The notes: generated from the letters alone by a model not told the origin. Counted from the first letter of the stretch, positions 7,884 through 20,564 are shown. The stretch is 64,000 bases of DNA from Duganella rivi (GCF_009857435.1 NZ_WWCK01000004.1:372001-436000); one strand, 5' to 3'. Made by a program: numbers and translations.

Positions 7884-8723
7884 TTATTGTGCTGCGTGCC
7901 ATACTTTCAGGGCGTCGACGGTCTCGGCCACGTCGTGCACGCGTACGATCAGGGCGCCCTGCGCCACCGCCGCCAAGGCGCCGCCGACGCTGCCCGCCAT
8001 GCGCTGCTCGACCGGTTTGCCGGTCACCGCGCCCACCATGGACTTGCGCGACAGGCCCGCCAGCAGCGGCAGGTCCAGCTCGTCGATCAGCCGTGAAGTG
8101 GCTTTCAGCAAGGTGTAATTATGCTCTACAGTCTTGCCAAAGCCAAAGCCGGGATCGATGCAAAGTCGACGTCGATCAATACCGGCCGCCAGCAGCGCCT
8201 CGACCCGTTCGCGCAGGAAGGCGCTGACCTCGGCCACCACGTCGGTGTAAGCCGGCGCCAGCTGCATGTGCTGCGGATCGCTTTGCATGTGCATGATGCA
8301 TAGCGCACAATCGGCGTCACGCACCGCCTCGATGGCGCCCGGCGCGCGGAAGCCGTTGATATCGTTGATCATATCGACGCCAGCGATGATGGCTTCGCGC
8401 ATCACCTGCGGCTTGTAGGTGTCAACCGAGATGGCCGGCCCCATGTCGCGCACCGCGTACAGCACTGGCATCACGCGCTGCAGCTCGTCTTCCAGCGACA
8501 CCGGCGGCGAGCCGGGACGGGTCGATTCGCCACCGATGTCGATGATCTCGACGCCGGCCTCGATCATTTCCTCGGCATGCGAGATGGCAAACTCCAGCGA
8601 CTGGTAATTGCCGCCGTCCGAAAACGAATCAGGCGTCACGTTAAGAATGCCCATCACGCGCGCACGCGCGCCCTGCCCCCGCCACGGGTAATTAAAACGG
8701 CCAAACTGTAAGGTAGATTGCAT
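7884..8723 (-). CDS. folP: Dihydropteroate synthase
   Basis: Joins p-aminobenzoate to dihydropterin pyrophosphate in folate synthesis and is the target of sulfonamides. The family blocks are all present: VMGILNVTPDSFSDGG, DIGGESTRPGSPPV, INDINGFR, LCIDPGFGFGKTVEHN, GLSRKSMVG and the terminal VRVHDV. The ATG at 8723 is chosen, giving about 279 residues that begin just before the first TIM-barrel strand. An upstream GTG at 8762 lies inside the terminator hairpin of ftsH and is unlikely. glmM follows 24 bp downstream. ftsH-folP-glmM is the standard proteobacterial order. Confidence 0.95.
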   Translation of the reverse strand: MQSTLQFGRFNYPWRGQGARARVMGILNVTPDSFSDGGNYQSLEFAISHAEEMIEAGVEIIDIGGESTRPGSPPVSLEDELQRVMPVLYAVRDMGPAISVDTYKPQVMREAIIAGVDMINDINGFRAPGAIEAVRDADCALCIMHMQSDPQHMQLAPAYTDVVAEVSAFLRERVEALLAAGIDRRRLCIDPGFGFGKTVEHNYTLLKATSRLIDELDLPLLAGLSRKSMVGAVTGKPVEQRMAGSVGGALAAVAQGALIVRVHDVAETVDALKVWHAAQ

Positions 8724-8737
8724 GTGAAACCAGAATG

Positions 8738-8766
8738 AAAAAGGGCGAGGATTGCTCCTCACCCTT
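8738..8766 (-). terminator. Rho-independent terminator between ftsH and folP
   Basis: On the reverse strand AAGGGTGAGGA pairs with TCCTCGCCCTT (one T-G pair) around a GCAA tetraloop and is followed by T residues. It lies 34 nt after the ftsH stop and just before folP, so it should end or attenuate the ftsH message. Confidence 0.85.
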
Positions 8767-8799
8767 CGATGTTGATGCGATACCGCGTAACGCTAAGGC

Positions 8800-10683
8800 T
8801 TAGGCCGGTGCAGTCACGCTAGGCGAGACGCCGCTGCCACCATCACCCGGTGGGTGTTTGCGGATCGTCACGCCGGCTTTCGGCGGACGCGGCTCGAGGC
8901 CGGCCATGATGTCGTTGATCTGGTCTGCGTCGATGGTTTCCCACTCCAGCAGCGCCTTGGTCATGACTTCGACCTTGTCGCGGTTGTCTTCCAGCAGCTT
9001 GCGGGCCAGCGCGTATTGCGTGTCCAGGATTTTGCGGATTTCCGCGTCAACCTTTTGCTGGGTCGCTTCCGAGATGGTCTTGTTCGAACCGCCCAGGAAA
9101 CCGTCGTTCTGCGAATCTTCGTACACCATCACGCCCAGCGCATCCGACATACCGAACTTGGTGACCATCGAGCGTGCCAGCTTGGTAGCGCGCGAGAAGT
9201 CGTTCGAGGCGCCGGTCGACATTTGGCCGACAAACACTTCTTCCGCGATACGGCCGCCGAACAGGATGGAAATCTCTTCCAGCATCTTGTCCTTGTAGCC
9301 CGAGATATTGTCGTGCTCCGGCAGCTGCCAGGTCAGGCCCAGTGCCCAGCCACGCGGCATGATGGTGACCTTGTGAACAGGGTCAGCCTTCGGCAGCAGC
9401 TTGGCCACCACAGCGTGGCCGGACTCGTGGTAAGCGGTATTGCGACGTTCTTCCTCGCGGATAACCATCGATTTACGCTCAGGGCCCATGTAAATCTTGT
9501 CCTTGGCGTCTTCGAAGTCAGCCATATCGACCAGGCGCTTGGAGCGGCGGGCGGCAAACAGCGCAGCCTCGTTGACCAGGTTAGCCAGATCAGCGCCCGA
9601 GAAACCAGGAGTGCCGCGTGCCAGCACGTCAGCCTTGACGTCGGTACCGATAGGCACTTTGCGCATGTGCACGTTCAGGATCTGTTCGCGGCCACGGATA
9701 TCCGGCAGGCCCACGTTCACTTGACGGTCGAAACGGCCCGGACGCAGCAGCGCTTTATCCAGCACGTCTGCACGGTTGGTTGCAGCGATCACGATCACGC
9801 CGGACTGGGCTTCAAAGCCGTCCATCTCAACCAGCAACTGGTTCAGGGTCTGTTCGCGCTCGTCGTTACCACCACCCATGCCGGCGCCGCGATGACGGCC
9901 AACCGCGTCGATCTCGTCAATGAAGATGATGCACGGCGAATGCTTCTTGGCGTTCTCGAACATGTCACGCACACGGCTTGCACCGACGCCGACGAACATC
10001 TCAACGAAGTCCGAACCGGAAATCGAGAAGAACGGCACCTTGGCTTCGCCCGCAATGGCGCGCGCCAGCAGGGTTTTACCGGTACCTGGAGGGCCAACCA
10101 TCAGCACGCCGCGTGGAATGCGGCCGCCCAGTTTCTGGAATTTGCTAGGGTCTTTCAGGAAGTCGACGATCTCGCCCACTTCTTCCTTGGCTTCATCGCA
10201 GCCTGCAACGTCGGACAGGGTGACGGTGTTATTGGTTTCATCCATCATGCGCGCCTTCGACTTACCGAAGGAGAACGCGCCGCCCTTGCCGCCGCCCTGC
10301 ATCTGGCGCATGAAGAAGATCCACACACCGATCAGCAGCAGCATCGGGAACCACGACACAAACACTTGCGACAGGAACGATGGCTCCTCTGGCGGTTTGA
10401 CGTCGAAATGGATGCCATTGTCGCGCAGGTCGCCAATCAGGCCGCGGTCAAGCAGCGTGGCGGTGGTGCGGACTTTGGTGTCGTCGCTGCGGGTGGCGGT
10501 AATGTTGCCGCCTTCAATTACGACGTCCTTGATGCGTTTGGCTTTCACGTCATCCAGCAAGTCGGAATAAGCGATGGCTTTGGCCCCACCGGTTACGCCA
10601 TGGCTATCAAACTGCTTGTACAGCATAAGCAGGAGCAGCACGACGACTACCCAGATGGCTGATTTGGAAAACATGTTATTCAC
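8800..10683 (-). CDS. ftsH: ATP-dependent zinc metalloprotease FtsH
   Basis: Membrane-anchored AAA+ protease that degrades misassembled membrane proteins and regulators such as sigma-32 and LpxC. The start is set at the GTG at 10683, with AAGGAG seven bases upstream, giving 627 residues. Order: a first membrane helix near the N-terminus, a periplasmic segment, a second helix ([15 protein letters not shown]), the AAA domain with Walker A GPPGTGKT and Walker B IIFIDEID, the SRH region, and the protease domain with the zinc motif HESGH. rlmE lies upstream on the same strand, as in E. coli, but 200 bp away. A terminator follows. Confidence 0.97.
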   Translation of the reverse strand: MNNMFSKSAIWVVVVLLLLMLYKQFDSHGVTGGAKAIAYSDLLDDVKAKRIKDVVIEGGNITATRSDDTKVRTTATLLDRGLIGDLRDNGIHFDVKPPEEPSFLSQVFVSWFPMLLLIGVWIFFMRQMQGGGKGGAFSFGKSKARMMDETNNTVTLSDVAGCDEAKEEVGEIVDFLKDPSKFQKLGGRIPRGVLMVGPPGTGKTLLARAIAGEAKVPFFSISGSDFVEMFVGVGASRVRDMFENAKKHSPCIIFIDEIDAVGRHRGAGMGGGNDEREQTLNQLLVEMDGFEAQSGVIVIAATNRADVLDKALLRPGRFDRQVNVGLPDIRGREQILNVHMRKVPIGTDVKADVLARGTPGFSGADLANLVNEAALFAARRSKRLVDMADFEDAKDKIYMGPERKSMVIREEERRNTAYHESGHAVVAKLLPKADPVHKVTIMPRGWALGLTWQLPEHDNISGYKDKMLEEISILFGGRIAEEVFVGQMSTGASNDFSRATKLARSMVTKFGMSDALGVMVYEDSQNDGFLGGSNKTISEATQQKVDAEIRKILDTQYALARKLLEDNRDKVEVMTKALLEWETIDADQINDIMAGLEPRPPKAGVTIRKHPPGDGGSGVSPSVTAPA

Positions 10684-10883
10684 GAAAACTCCTTGGATGC
10701 GAGACGCATCTGTATGACCTAAAGCTGGAAACCCGATTTTACTCGCAATGAGCAGGCGTTGCCACAAACCTGCCGTGCGCCGGCTTAAATCCGGCTGAAA
10801 AGCATATTATTTGAGCAAAAACATCCTGCGATCAAGATAAAACTACTTCTCCGATGGCCCATTTGCGGGTTGTTCAGCAAATA

Positions 10884-11579
10884 TCAAGGGCGCCATTCGC
10901 CAGAATCGAGCGGTTGCGCCGAGGCCATGCCGCCATCGGTCGGGTTTTTCAGGCCACGGCCCAGCAGGAAAATCTCGGACGATTTGTCGCGGCTGGCTTT
11001 CGGTTTCTTCTGAATCACGGTTTTAAATTCGGCGCGGAATTTATGCACGATGTCGTTGAAACCCATGTCTTTAAAACATTTGACCAGCAGCGAGCCTTCC
11101 GGTTTCAAATGGGCCTGGGAAAATTCAATCGCCAGGTCAATCAAATGCTCCATGCGGGCTGCATCGGAATCATGAATGCCGGACAGATTGGGCGCCATAT
11201 CCGATAACACCAAGTCAACTTTCTGGCCTTGCACCACAGCCTCCAGCTGTTGCAGCACTTCGGCTTCACGGAAATCGCCTTGGATGAAGTGGAAATCGGC
11301 CACTGGCTCCATTGGCAAAATATCAAGGCCGATCAGTGTGCCATGCACGCCACCGCCCTCCTTGCCTGCCAGCTTGCGGCGGGTGTACTGGGCCCAGCTG
11401 CCGGGCGTGCAGCCAAGGTCGACAATCACCTGCCCCGGCTTGATGAGTTTTTCATCCTCATCGATCTCTTTCAGCTTGAAAGCCGCACGGGCGCGATAGC
11501 CCTCTTTCTGGGCCAATTTCACGTAAGGATCATTAATATGATCGTGAATCCAGTTTTTGTTTATTTTGTTCTTAGCCAT
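10884..11579 (-). CDS. rlmE: 23S rRNA 2'-O-ribose methyltransferase (U2552)
   Basis: Methylates U2552 of 23S rRNA late in 50S assembly, using S-adenosylmethionine. The 231-residue product carries the RrmJ/FtsJ features: [12 protein letters not shown] with the first catalytic lysine, the SAM loop [26 protein letters not shown] with the catalytic aspartate, SLLVKCFKD with the second lysine, and [10 protein letters not shown] with the glutamate, completing the K-D-K-E tetrad. The N-terminus is lysine-rich, as expected for rRNA binding. It lies head to head with yhbY, 44 bp apart, and upstream of ftsH; this trio is conserved in proteobacteria. Confidence 0.95.
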   Translation of the reverse strand: MAKNKINKNWIHDHINDPYVKLAQKEGYRARAAFKLKEIDEDEKLIKPGQVIVDLGCTPGSWAQYTRRKLAGKEGGGVHGTLIGLDILPMEPVADFHFIQGDFREAEVLQQLEAVVQGQKVDLVLSDMAPNLSGIHDSDAARMEHLIDLAIEFSQAHLKPEGSLLVKCFKDMGFNDIVHKFRAEFKTVIQKKPKASRDKSSEIFLLGRGLKNPTDGGMASAQPLDSGEWRP

Positions 11580-11623
11580 TCGCGTAGAATACTGCCTTTA
11601 AGGAACCTACAAAAAGAAATTTT

Positions 11624-12091
11624 ATGATCAAACTTACCCCCGTTGAGCGCAGTGCCCTGCGCGCCGAAGCCCACGGCCTGAAACCTATCGTCCTGATCGG
11701 CGCCGATGGCCTGACTGCCAACGTTATCAAAGAGATCTCGCTGGGCCTGGACTCGCACGGCCTGATCAAGGTGCGCGTGTTCGGCGACGACCGCGAAGCC
11801 CGCATCGCCATGTACGAAACCATCTGCGAGCAACTGAAAGCGGCGCCGGTTCAACACATCGGCAAGCTGCTGGTGCTGTACCGTCCAAAAGTGGAAACGG
11901 AAAAAGCCCGTAGCGCCACCGCCGGCAAAGGCATGCGCGAAGTCACCATCGTCAAGGCCAGCGCCAGCGGCACCAAGCGTCCGTCGGTGACCAAGGTACT
12001 GCTGAAGGGAAATGAACGCGTGACCCAGGGCGGCAACATCAAGCGCGCCAAGGCTCGTCAAAAGTCGACCAAAAAGACTGTATTGGGCTGA
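11624..12091 (+). CDS. yhbY: CRS1/YhbY (CRM-domain) RNA-binding protein
   Basis: Associates with the pre-50S ribosome subunit. The first ~97 residues form the CRM domain, with LTPVERSALRAEAHGLKPIV, the loop LIGADGLT (GxxG-type RNA-binding loop) and GLIKVRVFGDDREAR. The product is 155 residues, longer than the roughly 97 of E. coli, because of a Lys/Arg/Thr-rich C-terminal tail of about 55 residues that probably adds nonspecific RNA contacts and is likely disordered. It is divergent from rlmE, another 50S assembly factor. Confidence 0.92.
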   Translation: MIKLTPVERSALRAEAHGLKPIVLIGADGLTANVIKEISLGLDSHGLIKVRVFGDDREARIAMYETICEQLKAAPVQHIGKLLVLYRPKVETEKARSATAGKGMREVTIVKASASGTKRPSVTKVLLKGNERVTQGGNIKRAKARQKSTKKTVLG

Positions 12092-12100
12092 TACGGTAAT

Positions 12101-12122
12101 CGCTCCCGCGCCAGCGGGAGCG
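12101..12122. terminator. Hairpin between convergent yhbY and DUF4149 genes
   Basis: CGCTCCCGC and GCGGGAGCG form a perfect 9-bp GC-rich stem around GCCA, ten bases after the yhbY stop and eight before the end of the convergent gene. Neither side has a good T tract (AAAATC on the plus strand), so it may be a processing stop or a weak bidirectional terminator. Confidence 0.5.
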
Positions 12123-12129
12123 AAAATCA

Positions 12130-12609
12130 TTACTGCTTCACCACCAGCCAAGCGGCCAGCAGACTCTGTACCAGATAGATGGTGCTGGAAATACCGTGCA
12201 AGATACCGAATTCATTGCGCGCGGCGCCTTCCATCACACCGCCCGGCCCCGCCGCAGCACGCAGCGACGCCATCATCGGCTGCAAGCCGAAGTGCGACAC
12301 CAGCGTACAACCCAGCATCACCAGCACAATAATCAGCAAGGTGCGGCGCGCCTTGGCCGCCATATTCGCCGCCGAACCGGCAAAGATGCCGCCGGTGCTG
12401 GTCTGGGTTGCCAACAACAGCAACAGCATCACCACCGCGCAGGCAATCGACAGCCAGGCTTGATTCTTAAACAGGCTGGCAGCAATGGTGCCAGCTAATA
12501 CGCGGTCGCTCAGCGTAGCGAACAGGGTCGGTGCGGCCAAATAGCCCACCGCCCATAAACTGCCGGCCCACAGGGTCGCGACCAGCAAACGTGTGCGGGC
12601 GAGTAGCAT
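12130..12609 (-). CDS. DUF4149 membrane protein
   Basis: The 159-residue integral membrane protein has four hydrophobic segments: LLVATLWAGSLWAVGYLAAP near the N-terminus, IACAVVMLLLLLAT, LLIIVLVMLGCTLV, and TIYLVQSLLAAWLVV at the end. The GSLWAVGY...APTLF start is typical of DUF4149 (TMEM205-like) proteins. Biochemical function is unknown. Its ATG shares one base with the greA stop (TGATG), so it is translationally coupled to greA, an arrangement seen often in betaproteobacteria. Confidence 0.82.
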   Translation of the reverse strand: MLLARTRLLVATLWAGSLWAVGYLAAPTLFATLSDRVLAGTIAASLFKNQAWLSIACAVVMLLLLLATQTSTGGIFAGSAANMAAKARRTLLIIVLVMLGCTLVSHFGLQPMMASLRAAAGPGGVMEGAARNEFGILHGISSTIYLVQSLLAAWLVVKQ

Positions 12610-13085
12610 CAGACGTAGCGCACTTCCAGAATTTCGTATTCGCGCGGGCCCGATGGCGCCTGCACTTCCACCACGTCGCCGGCCGATTTGCCGATCAGCG
12701 CGCGCGCGATCGGCGAGGTCACCGATACCTTGCTCAGTTTCAGATCCGCTTCGTCGATGCCGACGATCTGGTAGCTTACCTTCGCGCCCGACTCCAGGTC
12801 TTCCAGGTCCACGGTGGCGGCAAACACCACGCGGCCCTCTGCGTCCAGGGTGGTTGGGTCGATGATTTGGGCGGCGCTCAGCTTACCTTCCAGTTCCGCG
12901 ATGCGGCCTTCCACGAACGCCTGGCGCTCCTTGGCAGCATCGTACTCGGCGTTTTCCGACAGGTCGCCATGCGAGCGTGCTTCGGCAATCGCGTCGATCA
13001 CGATACGGCGTTCTTTGGTCTTCAACTGGTGCAGTTCTTCTTTCAGAAGCTCGGCGCCGAATTTGGTAAGTGGAACTGAAGTCAT
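12609..13085 (-). CDS. greA: Transcription elongation factor GreA
   Basis: Rescues backtracked RNA polymerase by stimulating cleavage of the nascent RNA. The 158-residue length matches the family. The N-terminal coiled coil (about residues 1-75) includes [20 protein letters not shown] and the acidic tip [12 protein letters not shown], whose Asp/Glu residues enter the polymerase channel. The C-terminal FKBP-like domain ends with [16 protein letters not shown] and a short tail. It lies downstream of carB on the same strand but beyond a terminator hairpin, and is coupled to the DUF4149 gene. Confidence 0.97.
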   Translation of the reverse strand: MTSVPLTKFGAELLKEELHQLKTKERRIVIDAIAEARSHGDLSENAEYDAAKERQAFVEGRIAELEGKLSAAQIIDPTTLDAEGRVVFAATVDLEDLESGAKVSYQIVGIDEADLKLSKVSVTSPIARALIGKSAGDVVEVQAPSGPREYEILEVRYV

Positions 13086-13114
13086 GTTGTTTATTTACTC
13101 TGTTTTTACAATGG

Positions 13115-13159
13115 AAAACCACAGAGGCCGCGCCATACTGCCTGCGCGAGCTCTGTGGT
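13115..13159 (-). terminator. Rho-independent terminator of carAB
   Basis: On the reverse strand ACCACAGAG pairs with CTCTGTGGT, extended inward by a GCGC/GCGC segment, and is followed by TTTTCC. It sits 28 nt after the carB stop and 30 nt before greA, separating the two units. Confidence 0.75.
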
Positions 13160-13186
13160 CCGGGTACTACCTAAACCTATTAGGGC

Positions 13187-16405
<3,219 letters not shown>

Positions 16406-17569
16406 TTATTTTTTCTCCGTTGCTTCCATCAGGCCGATGAAGCGGTCAAACAGGTAAGCGACGTCAGTCGGGCCAGGGGATGCTTCAGGGTGACCCTGGA
16501 AGCAGAACGCCGGCGTGTCGGTGCGGGCGAAGCCCTGCAGCGAACCGTCGAACAGCGACACGTGGGTTACGCGGCAGTTGGCCGGCAGCGTGTTCGGGTC
16601 GACTGCGAAGCCGTGGTTCTGGGACGTGATCAGCACTTGTTTGCTGTCCAAATCCTGCACCGGGTGGTTGGCGCCGTGGTGGCCGAATTTCATTTTCAGG
16701 GTGGTGGCGCCGGAGGCCAGGCCCATGATCTGGTGACCGAGGCAGATACCGAACAACGGGATCTTCTTCTCCATGAACACCTTGGCGGCAGCGATCGCGT
16801 AATCGCAAGGCTGCGGGTCGCCAGGGCCGTTCGACAGGAATACGCCGTCCGGGTTCAGGGCCAGCACTTCTTCTGCGGTGGTTTGCGCAGGAACCACGGT
16901 CACTTTGCAGCCGCGCGAAGTCAGCATGCGCAGGATGTTTTTCTTGACGCCGAAGTCGTAGGCGACCACGTGGAAATTGGTATCGGCCAGTTTGCCGTAG
17001 CCTTCGCCCAGCGCCCACTCGGTTTCGGTGAACTCGTACTTGTCTTTCACGGTGACCACCTTGGCCAGATCCATGCCCGACAGGCCCGGGAACGAACGCG
17101 CCAGATCCAGTGCCTGGGTAACCGACGGCTCGTTGCCTTGAGTGCCAGTGACGATAGCGCCGGATTGCGCGCCCTTCTCGCGCAGGATACGGGTCAGCTT
17201 ACGCGTGTCGATACCGGCGATGGCGACGATGTTCTCGGCCTTCAGGTAGTCGGACAGCGTTTGGGTGGAGCGGAAGTTCGAAGCGATCAGCGGCAGGTCA
17301 CGGATGATTAGACCGGCTGCGTGCACTTTGGTGGATTCGACGTCTTCGGTGTTGATACCGTAGTTGCCGATGTGTGGATACGTCAGGGTGACGATCTGGC
17401 GGCTGTAGGAAGGATCGGTGAGGATCTCCTGGTAGCCGGTCATGGAAGTGTTGAAGACCACTTCACCGGTCGTATGGCCGGCAGCGCCGATCGAAAAACC
17501 TTTGAAAATGGTTCCGTCAGCGAGGGCCAGTATGGCTGGAACGGCGGGGCCAGAAAAAAATGGCGGCAA
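16406..17569 (-). CDS. carA: Carbamoyl-phosphate synthase, small (glutaminase) subunit
   Basis: Hydrolyses glutamine and channels ammonia to CarB. The N-terminal carA domain starts at [13 protein letters not shown]; the C-terminal class I amidotransferase domain has [11 protein letters not shown] with the catalytic cysteine, and GHPEASPG with the His-Glu pair. No ATG is available at the start. Two TTG codons lie close together (17575 and 17569); the second is chosen because AGGAG is six bases upstream, whereas it touches the first. This gives 387 residues. A TTG start after a long leader suggests limited translation or regulation. Confidence 0.95.
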   Translation of the reverse strand: MPPFFSGPAVPAILALADGTIFKGFSIGAAGHTTGEVVFNTSMTGYQEILTDPSYSRQIVTLTYPHIGNYGINTEDVESTKVHAAGLIIRDLPLIASNFRSTQTLSDYLKAENIVAIAGIDTRKLTRILREKGAQSGAIVTGTQGNEPSVTQALDLARSFPGLSGMDLAKVVTVKDKYEFTETEWALGEGYGKLADTNFHVVAYDFGVKKNILRMLTSRGCKVTVVPAQTTAEEVLALNPDGVFLSNGPGDPQPCDYAIAAAKVFMEKKIPLFGICLGHQIMGLASGATTLKMKFGHHGANHPVQDLDSKQVLITSQNHGFAVDPNTLPANCRVTHVSLFDGSLQGFARTDTPAFCFQGHPEASPGPTDVAYLFDRFIGLMEATEKK

Positions 17570-17575
17570 GGGCAA

Positions 17576-17717
17576 CTCCTGATAAAGTTACCGTAGCTGC
17601 GCCACGTCAGACGACCCTCAAGCGACCCAGGAGCTTACGCACCACGGGGGAGTTGGTCAGATTGATGATGGATGAGTGGTAGTCGCTACGGTAGAGATAT
17701 GATTTGGCTAAACCTTT
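17576..17717 (-). promoter_or_regulatory. Structured 5' leader of carAB
   Basis: Between the predicted transcription start and carA lies a leader of about 140 nt. The 9-nt arms TACCGTAGC (transcript 5' side, 17685-17693) and GCTACGGTA (17589-17597) are perfectly complementary and would close a roughly 100-nt domain right next to the AGGAG ribosome site. Inside is an open frame of about 37 codons ending in TGA with no ATG start. This arrangement suggests translational or attenuation control of carAB, but no known riboswitch class is recognised. Confidence 0.5.
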
Positions 17718-17719
17718 GA

Positions 17720-17748
17720 ATTATAACCAAATCTGCCCTGCTTGGCAA
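17720..17748 (-). promoter_or_regulatory. Sigma70 promoter of carAB
   Basis: On the reverse strand TTGCCA (-35, 17743-17748) is followed after exactly 17 bp by a perfect TATAAT (-10, 17720-17725). Transcription would start near 17713, about 145 nt before carA. It is the best promoter match in the housekeeping section. Confidence 0.8.
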
Positions 17749-17773
17749 GGCCGCCGGCGTTGCGCAGGCGGCC
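17749..17773. terminator. Hairpin after the GlcG-like gene
   Basis: GGCCGCC and GGCGGCC form a 7-bp GC stem around an 11-nt loop. The hairpin lies six bases after the stop of the reverse-strand GlcG-like gene and abuts the carAB -35 element. The T-rich flank (TATTTTTT) is on the plus-strand side; on the reverse strand only TTGCC follows, so termination of the reverse-strand gene would be weak. Confidence 0.4.
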
Positions 17774-17779
17774 TATTTT

Positions 17780-18190
17780 TTAGTTCAGCGCTGCAATGCC
17801 GGCTTTTGCAATTTGTGCATCTTCGGTCGATTTCACGCCCGAGACGCCCACTGCGCCAATGGTGTGGCCGTCCACGATGATCGGCACGCCGCCTTCCAGC
17901 ATGCCATCCGCCATCGGCGCCGGGGCGCTCAGGAACGAAACGCGGCCGTTGTTGATCATGTCTTCATACAGCTTGGATTCGCGGCGGCCCAGCGCCGAAA
18001 CGCGCGCCTTGGCTGGAGCGATGTGCGAGGACAGCGGGTTGGCGCCGTCCTGGCGTTGGAGCCACAGCAGATGGCCGCCGTCGTCGACGATGGCGATCAC
18101 CACCGGCCAGTTATTGGCCACCGCTTCCGCCTCGGCGGCGGCAGCGATTTTCTTCACGTCGGCGAGCGACAGGTATGGTTTGGTTTGCAT
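17780..18190 (-). CDS. GlcG/HbpS-family protein (DUF336)
   Basis: The 136-residue product matches the small heme-binding HbpS/GlcG family. AEAEAVANNWPVVIAIVDDG, GHLLWLQRQDGA, AKARVSALGRRES, GGVPIIVDGHTIGAVGVSG and a short C-terminal helix are the usual conserved blocks. There is no signal peptide. Members are found beside glycolate, diol and other oxidation genes and may bind heme or small cofactors; the function is not settled. It lies ten bases after the patatin-like lipoprotein gene on the same strand, so the two are probably cotranscribed. Confidence 0.85.
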   Translation of the reverse strand: MQTKPYLSLADVKKIAAAAEAEAVANNWPVVIAIVDDGGHLLWLQRQDGANPLSSHIAPAKARVSALGRRESKLYEDMINNGRVSFLSAPAPMADGMLEGGVPIIVDGHTIGAVGVSGVKSTEDAQIAKAGIAALN

Positions 18191-18200
18191 AGCTACTTCC

Positions 18201-19118
18201 TTATGGTCGACGTTTAGCTTCGAGTTTCTGTTTAATCTGCGCCATCACCTGCGCGGCGGCCTGCTCGCCCGCCAATACGGCCTGATTGCGCCCATTGAAA
18301 TCATTGCCGGCCATTTTGCCCAGCGGCGGCGTGATGACGATGTCCGCATCGCGCAGTTCATATTCGTTGATGCGCTGGCCCATGATGGAGAAGGTCTGCA
18401 TGATCACGTCCAGCGAACTGACGGTGGCTTGCACGTCGGCTTGCGTCGAGATGTTCACGGCGATCACAAAGTCCGCGCCCATGTCGCGCGCAAAGCGCAC
18501 CGGCACCGGGGCTACCAGGCCGCCGTCAACATAAGTATGGCCGCTGATCGTCACCGGCTGGAACACGCCCGGCACCGCCGACGATGCGCGCACCGCCATG
18601 CCGGTATTCCCGCGCTGGAAAAGAATCGGCTTGCCGTCCTTGAGGTCAGCAGCCACCGCGCCGAATGGAATCTTCAGCTTTTCCATCGGCTGGTTGTTGA
18701 CCAGTTTATTGATGTAGGCTTGCAGCGCCTCGCCTTTCAGCACGCCGGTACTCTTGCGGAACAGCGGCAAGGCCCAGTCGGAAATCTGCGCTTCGTCCAT
18801 CTCCATCGCCATCTTCTGTAATTGGAAACCGGTGTTACCGGCTGCGTACAGCGCGCCAACCACGCTGCCGGCACTGGTGCCGACCACGATGTCAGGGTAA
18901 ATGCCCTGCGCTTCCAGCGCCTTGATCACGCCGATGTGCGCAAAGCCGCGCGCGGCGCCACCGCCGAGGGCGAGGCCGATCTTGATCTTTTTAGGCGGCA
19001 GGGGTTCAGGAACGGCAACCGGCGGCTGCACGACAGGCGTCTCCGCGACGGGAGTGGTTTTACAGCCGGCGATTGCGGCTGCAGACAAAAGAACAAGGAA
19101 AAGACGGCGTGAAAGCAT
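18201..19118 (-). CDS. Patatin-like phospholipase lipoprotein
   Basis: The 305-residue protein begins with a lipoprotein signal (lipobox AIAGC around residues 15-19), then a Pro/Val-rich linker, then a patatin domain. IGLALGGGAARGFAHIGVIK contains the oxyanion-hole glycines, GTSAGSVVGALYA the nucleophile serine (G-x-S-x-G), and DGGLVAPVP the catalytic aspartate (DGG). It therefore looks like an active Ser-Asp acyl hydrolase on the periplasmic face of the membrane, acting on phospholipids or related esters. It belongs to the RssA-like bacterial group. The GlcG-like gene follows at 10 bp. Confidence 0.88.
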   Translation of the reverse strand: MLSRRLFLVLLSAAAIAGCKTTPVAETPVVQPPVAVPEPLPPKKIKIGLALGGGAARGFAHIGVIKALEAQGIYPDIVVGTSAGSVVGALYAAGNTGFQLQKMAMEMDEAQISDWALPLFRKSTGVLKGEALQAYINKLVNNQPMEKLKIPFGAVAADLKDGKPILFQRGNTGMAVRASSAVPGVFQPVTISGHTYVDGGLVAPVPVRFARDMGADFVIAVNISTQADVQATVSSLDVIMQTFSIMGQRINEYELRDADIVITPPLGKMAGNDFNGRNQAVLAGEQAAAQVMAQIKQKLEAKRRP

Positions 19119-19185
19119 GGGCGCAAGAGTTAAATTTAAGCGCCCAGATTGTACACCGCCTTTTCCCGGCCATTATTAGCGCTAA

Positions 19186-20547
19186 TTAATAGCGGTCATC
19201 GAACGCAAAAATCGGCTTGCGCGTCTTCCACTGGCCGGCCGTGAAGTCCGGGAAGTCCAGGGTCTGGAAGTTCTGCGCAATCGACTGCTCGGACAGCGGC
19301 GTGATGGCGCTCCACGTCACTGCATCGTAGATATCGATCGGCATCGGCGCTTGCGCTTTCAACGCTTCCACAAAGGCGTGGATCACAAAGAAGTCCATGC
19401 CGCCGTGGCCAGCGCCTTCCGCATTCTTGGCATATTTCTTCCAAAGCGGATGGTCGTACTTGTCTTGCCAAACCTTGAAGTCATCCCACTCGTGCGGCTT
19501 GCTCTTGCCTTCGATATGGATGCCGTTGTTCACGTCCATCCACAGACCGTCAGTGCCCTGCACGCGGAAGCCCAGCGAATAAGGACGCGGCAGCGAGGTA
19601 TCGTGTTGCAGGATGATGGTCTCGCCGTTTTCGCAAGCCAGCGTGGTGGTCACCACGTCGCCCAGCTTGAAGGTGGTCTTCGCGCTTGGGTGATTCGCCC
19701 CGCCCTGCTTGATGATGTAGTCATGCAGGCCGCGCGCCTTGGTGGCGAACGCATTAATGCGCGTGAAGCGGTTGCCGCGATTGATGTTGGTGTACATCGC
19801 GCACGGGCCGATGCCATGGCTCGGATACAGTTCGCCATTGCGCTGCACCGAATGCTGCGTGCGCCAGCGCGCTTCCGACCAGCCCTTGGCGCCGTACTCA
19901 ATGCCGCTGCCGTAAGGCTTGGCCGGATCGCCGTTGTTGAACTTCACCGCGCGCAGATCATGCTGGTAGCCGCCTTGCAGGTGCACCAGCTCACCAAACA
20001 CGCCGGCGCGCACCATTTGCAGCGCTGCCATCACGTCGCGGCGGAAGCACACATTCTCCAGCAGCATATACGGCGTTTGCGTTTTCAGCTGCGTGTTCAG
20101 CACATCCCAGTGATCTTGCAGCGTGACGCCAGCCACCACTTCGCAACCGACCGGAATCTTGGCCTGCATCGCGGCGATCGCCATCGGCGCATGCCATTCC
20201 CATGGTGTGGCGATAATCACGCCATCGAGGCCGCCCGCGTCCAGCATGCGCTTGTAGGCTTGCTGATCGCGGTCTTCGCCGTAGGTCTTCGGCTTCGGCT
20301 TGTTGAACTTCTCTACCTGCTTGAGCGCCTTGCCCAGCATGATAGGCTCGATATCGCACAGCGCCGCCACCTCCACGTCGTCGCGGCGCAGCAGTTCTTG
20401 CAGCAGCACCTGGCCGCGCATGCCGGTGCCGATCATGCCGAGGCGCACGCGCTGGCGCGTCGCACCGAAGGCCGATGGCAGCATCATGCTGCCCGCAAGA
20501 GCGGCGCCTGCCGCCAGAAAGTCACGTCGATTCAAAACAGATTTCAT
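19186..20547 (-). CDS. Tat-exported GH109-type glycosidase (Gfo/Idh/MocA fold), probable alpha-N-acetylgalactosaminidase
   Basis: The 453-residue product starts with a Tat signal (NRRDFLAAGAALAG), then an NAD-binding Rossmann domain (LGMIGTGMRGQ near residue 38) and a Gfo/Idh/MocA C-terminal domain. The combination of Tat export, the TPWEWHAPMAIAAM and CEVVAGVT segments, and the YPSHGIGPCAMYTNI block resembles glycoside hydrolase family 109. Enzymes of that family use tightly bound NAD+ to release alpha-linked GalNAc. It is the third gene of the operon led by the TonB receptor and faces the aga genes, supporting GalNAc as substrate. Tat export fits a protein that folds around NAD in the cytoplasm. 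Substrate is inferred. Confidence 0.8.
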   Translation of the reverse strand: MKSVLNRRDFLAAGAALAGSMMLPSAFGATRQRVRLGMIGTGMRGQVLLQELLRRDDVEVAALCDIEPIMLGKALKQVEKFNKPKPKTYGEDRDQQAYKRMLDAGGLDGVIIATPWEWHAPMAIAAMQAKIPVGCEVVAGVTLQDHWDVLNTQLKTQTPYMLLENVCFRRDVMAALQMVRAGVFGELVHLQGGYQHDLRAVKFNNGDPAKPYGSGIEYGAKGWSEARWRTQHSVQRNGELYPSHGIGPCAMYTNINRGNRFTRINAFATKARGLHDYIIKQGGANHPSAKTTFKLGDVVTTTLACENGETIILQHDTSLPRPYSLGFRVQGTDGLWMDVNNGIHIEGKSKPHEWDDFKVWQDKYDHPLWKKYAKNAEGAGHGGMDFFVIHAFVEALKAQAPMPIDIYDAVTWSAITPLSEQSIAQNFQTLDFPDFTAGQWKTRKPIFAFDDRY

Positions 20548-20564
20548 GGTACTCCTTCAAAAAA

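Noticed and set aside
6561..8096. Plus-strand open frame of 511 codons over glmM and folP
   Set aside because: Antisense to two essential genes with complete catalytic motifs; no domain or ribosome site.
7884..8762. GTG start at 8762 for folP
   Set aside because: The codon lies in the terminator hairpin of ftsH and the added residues have no family similarity.
8854..10662. Plus-strand open frame of 602 codons opposite ftsH
   Set aside because: Antisense shadow of ftsH with shadow-like composition and no start signal.
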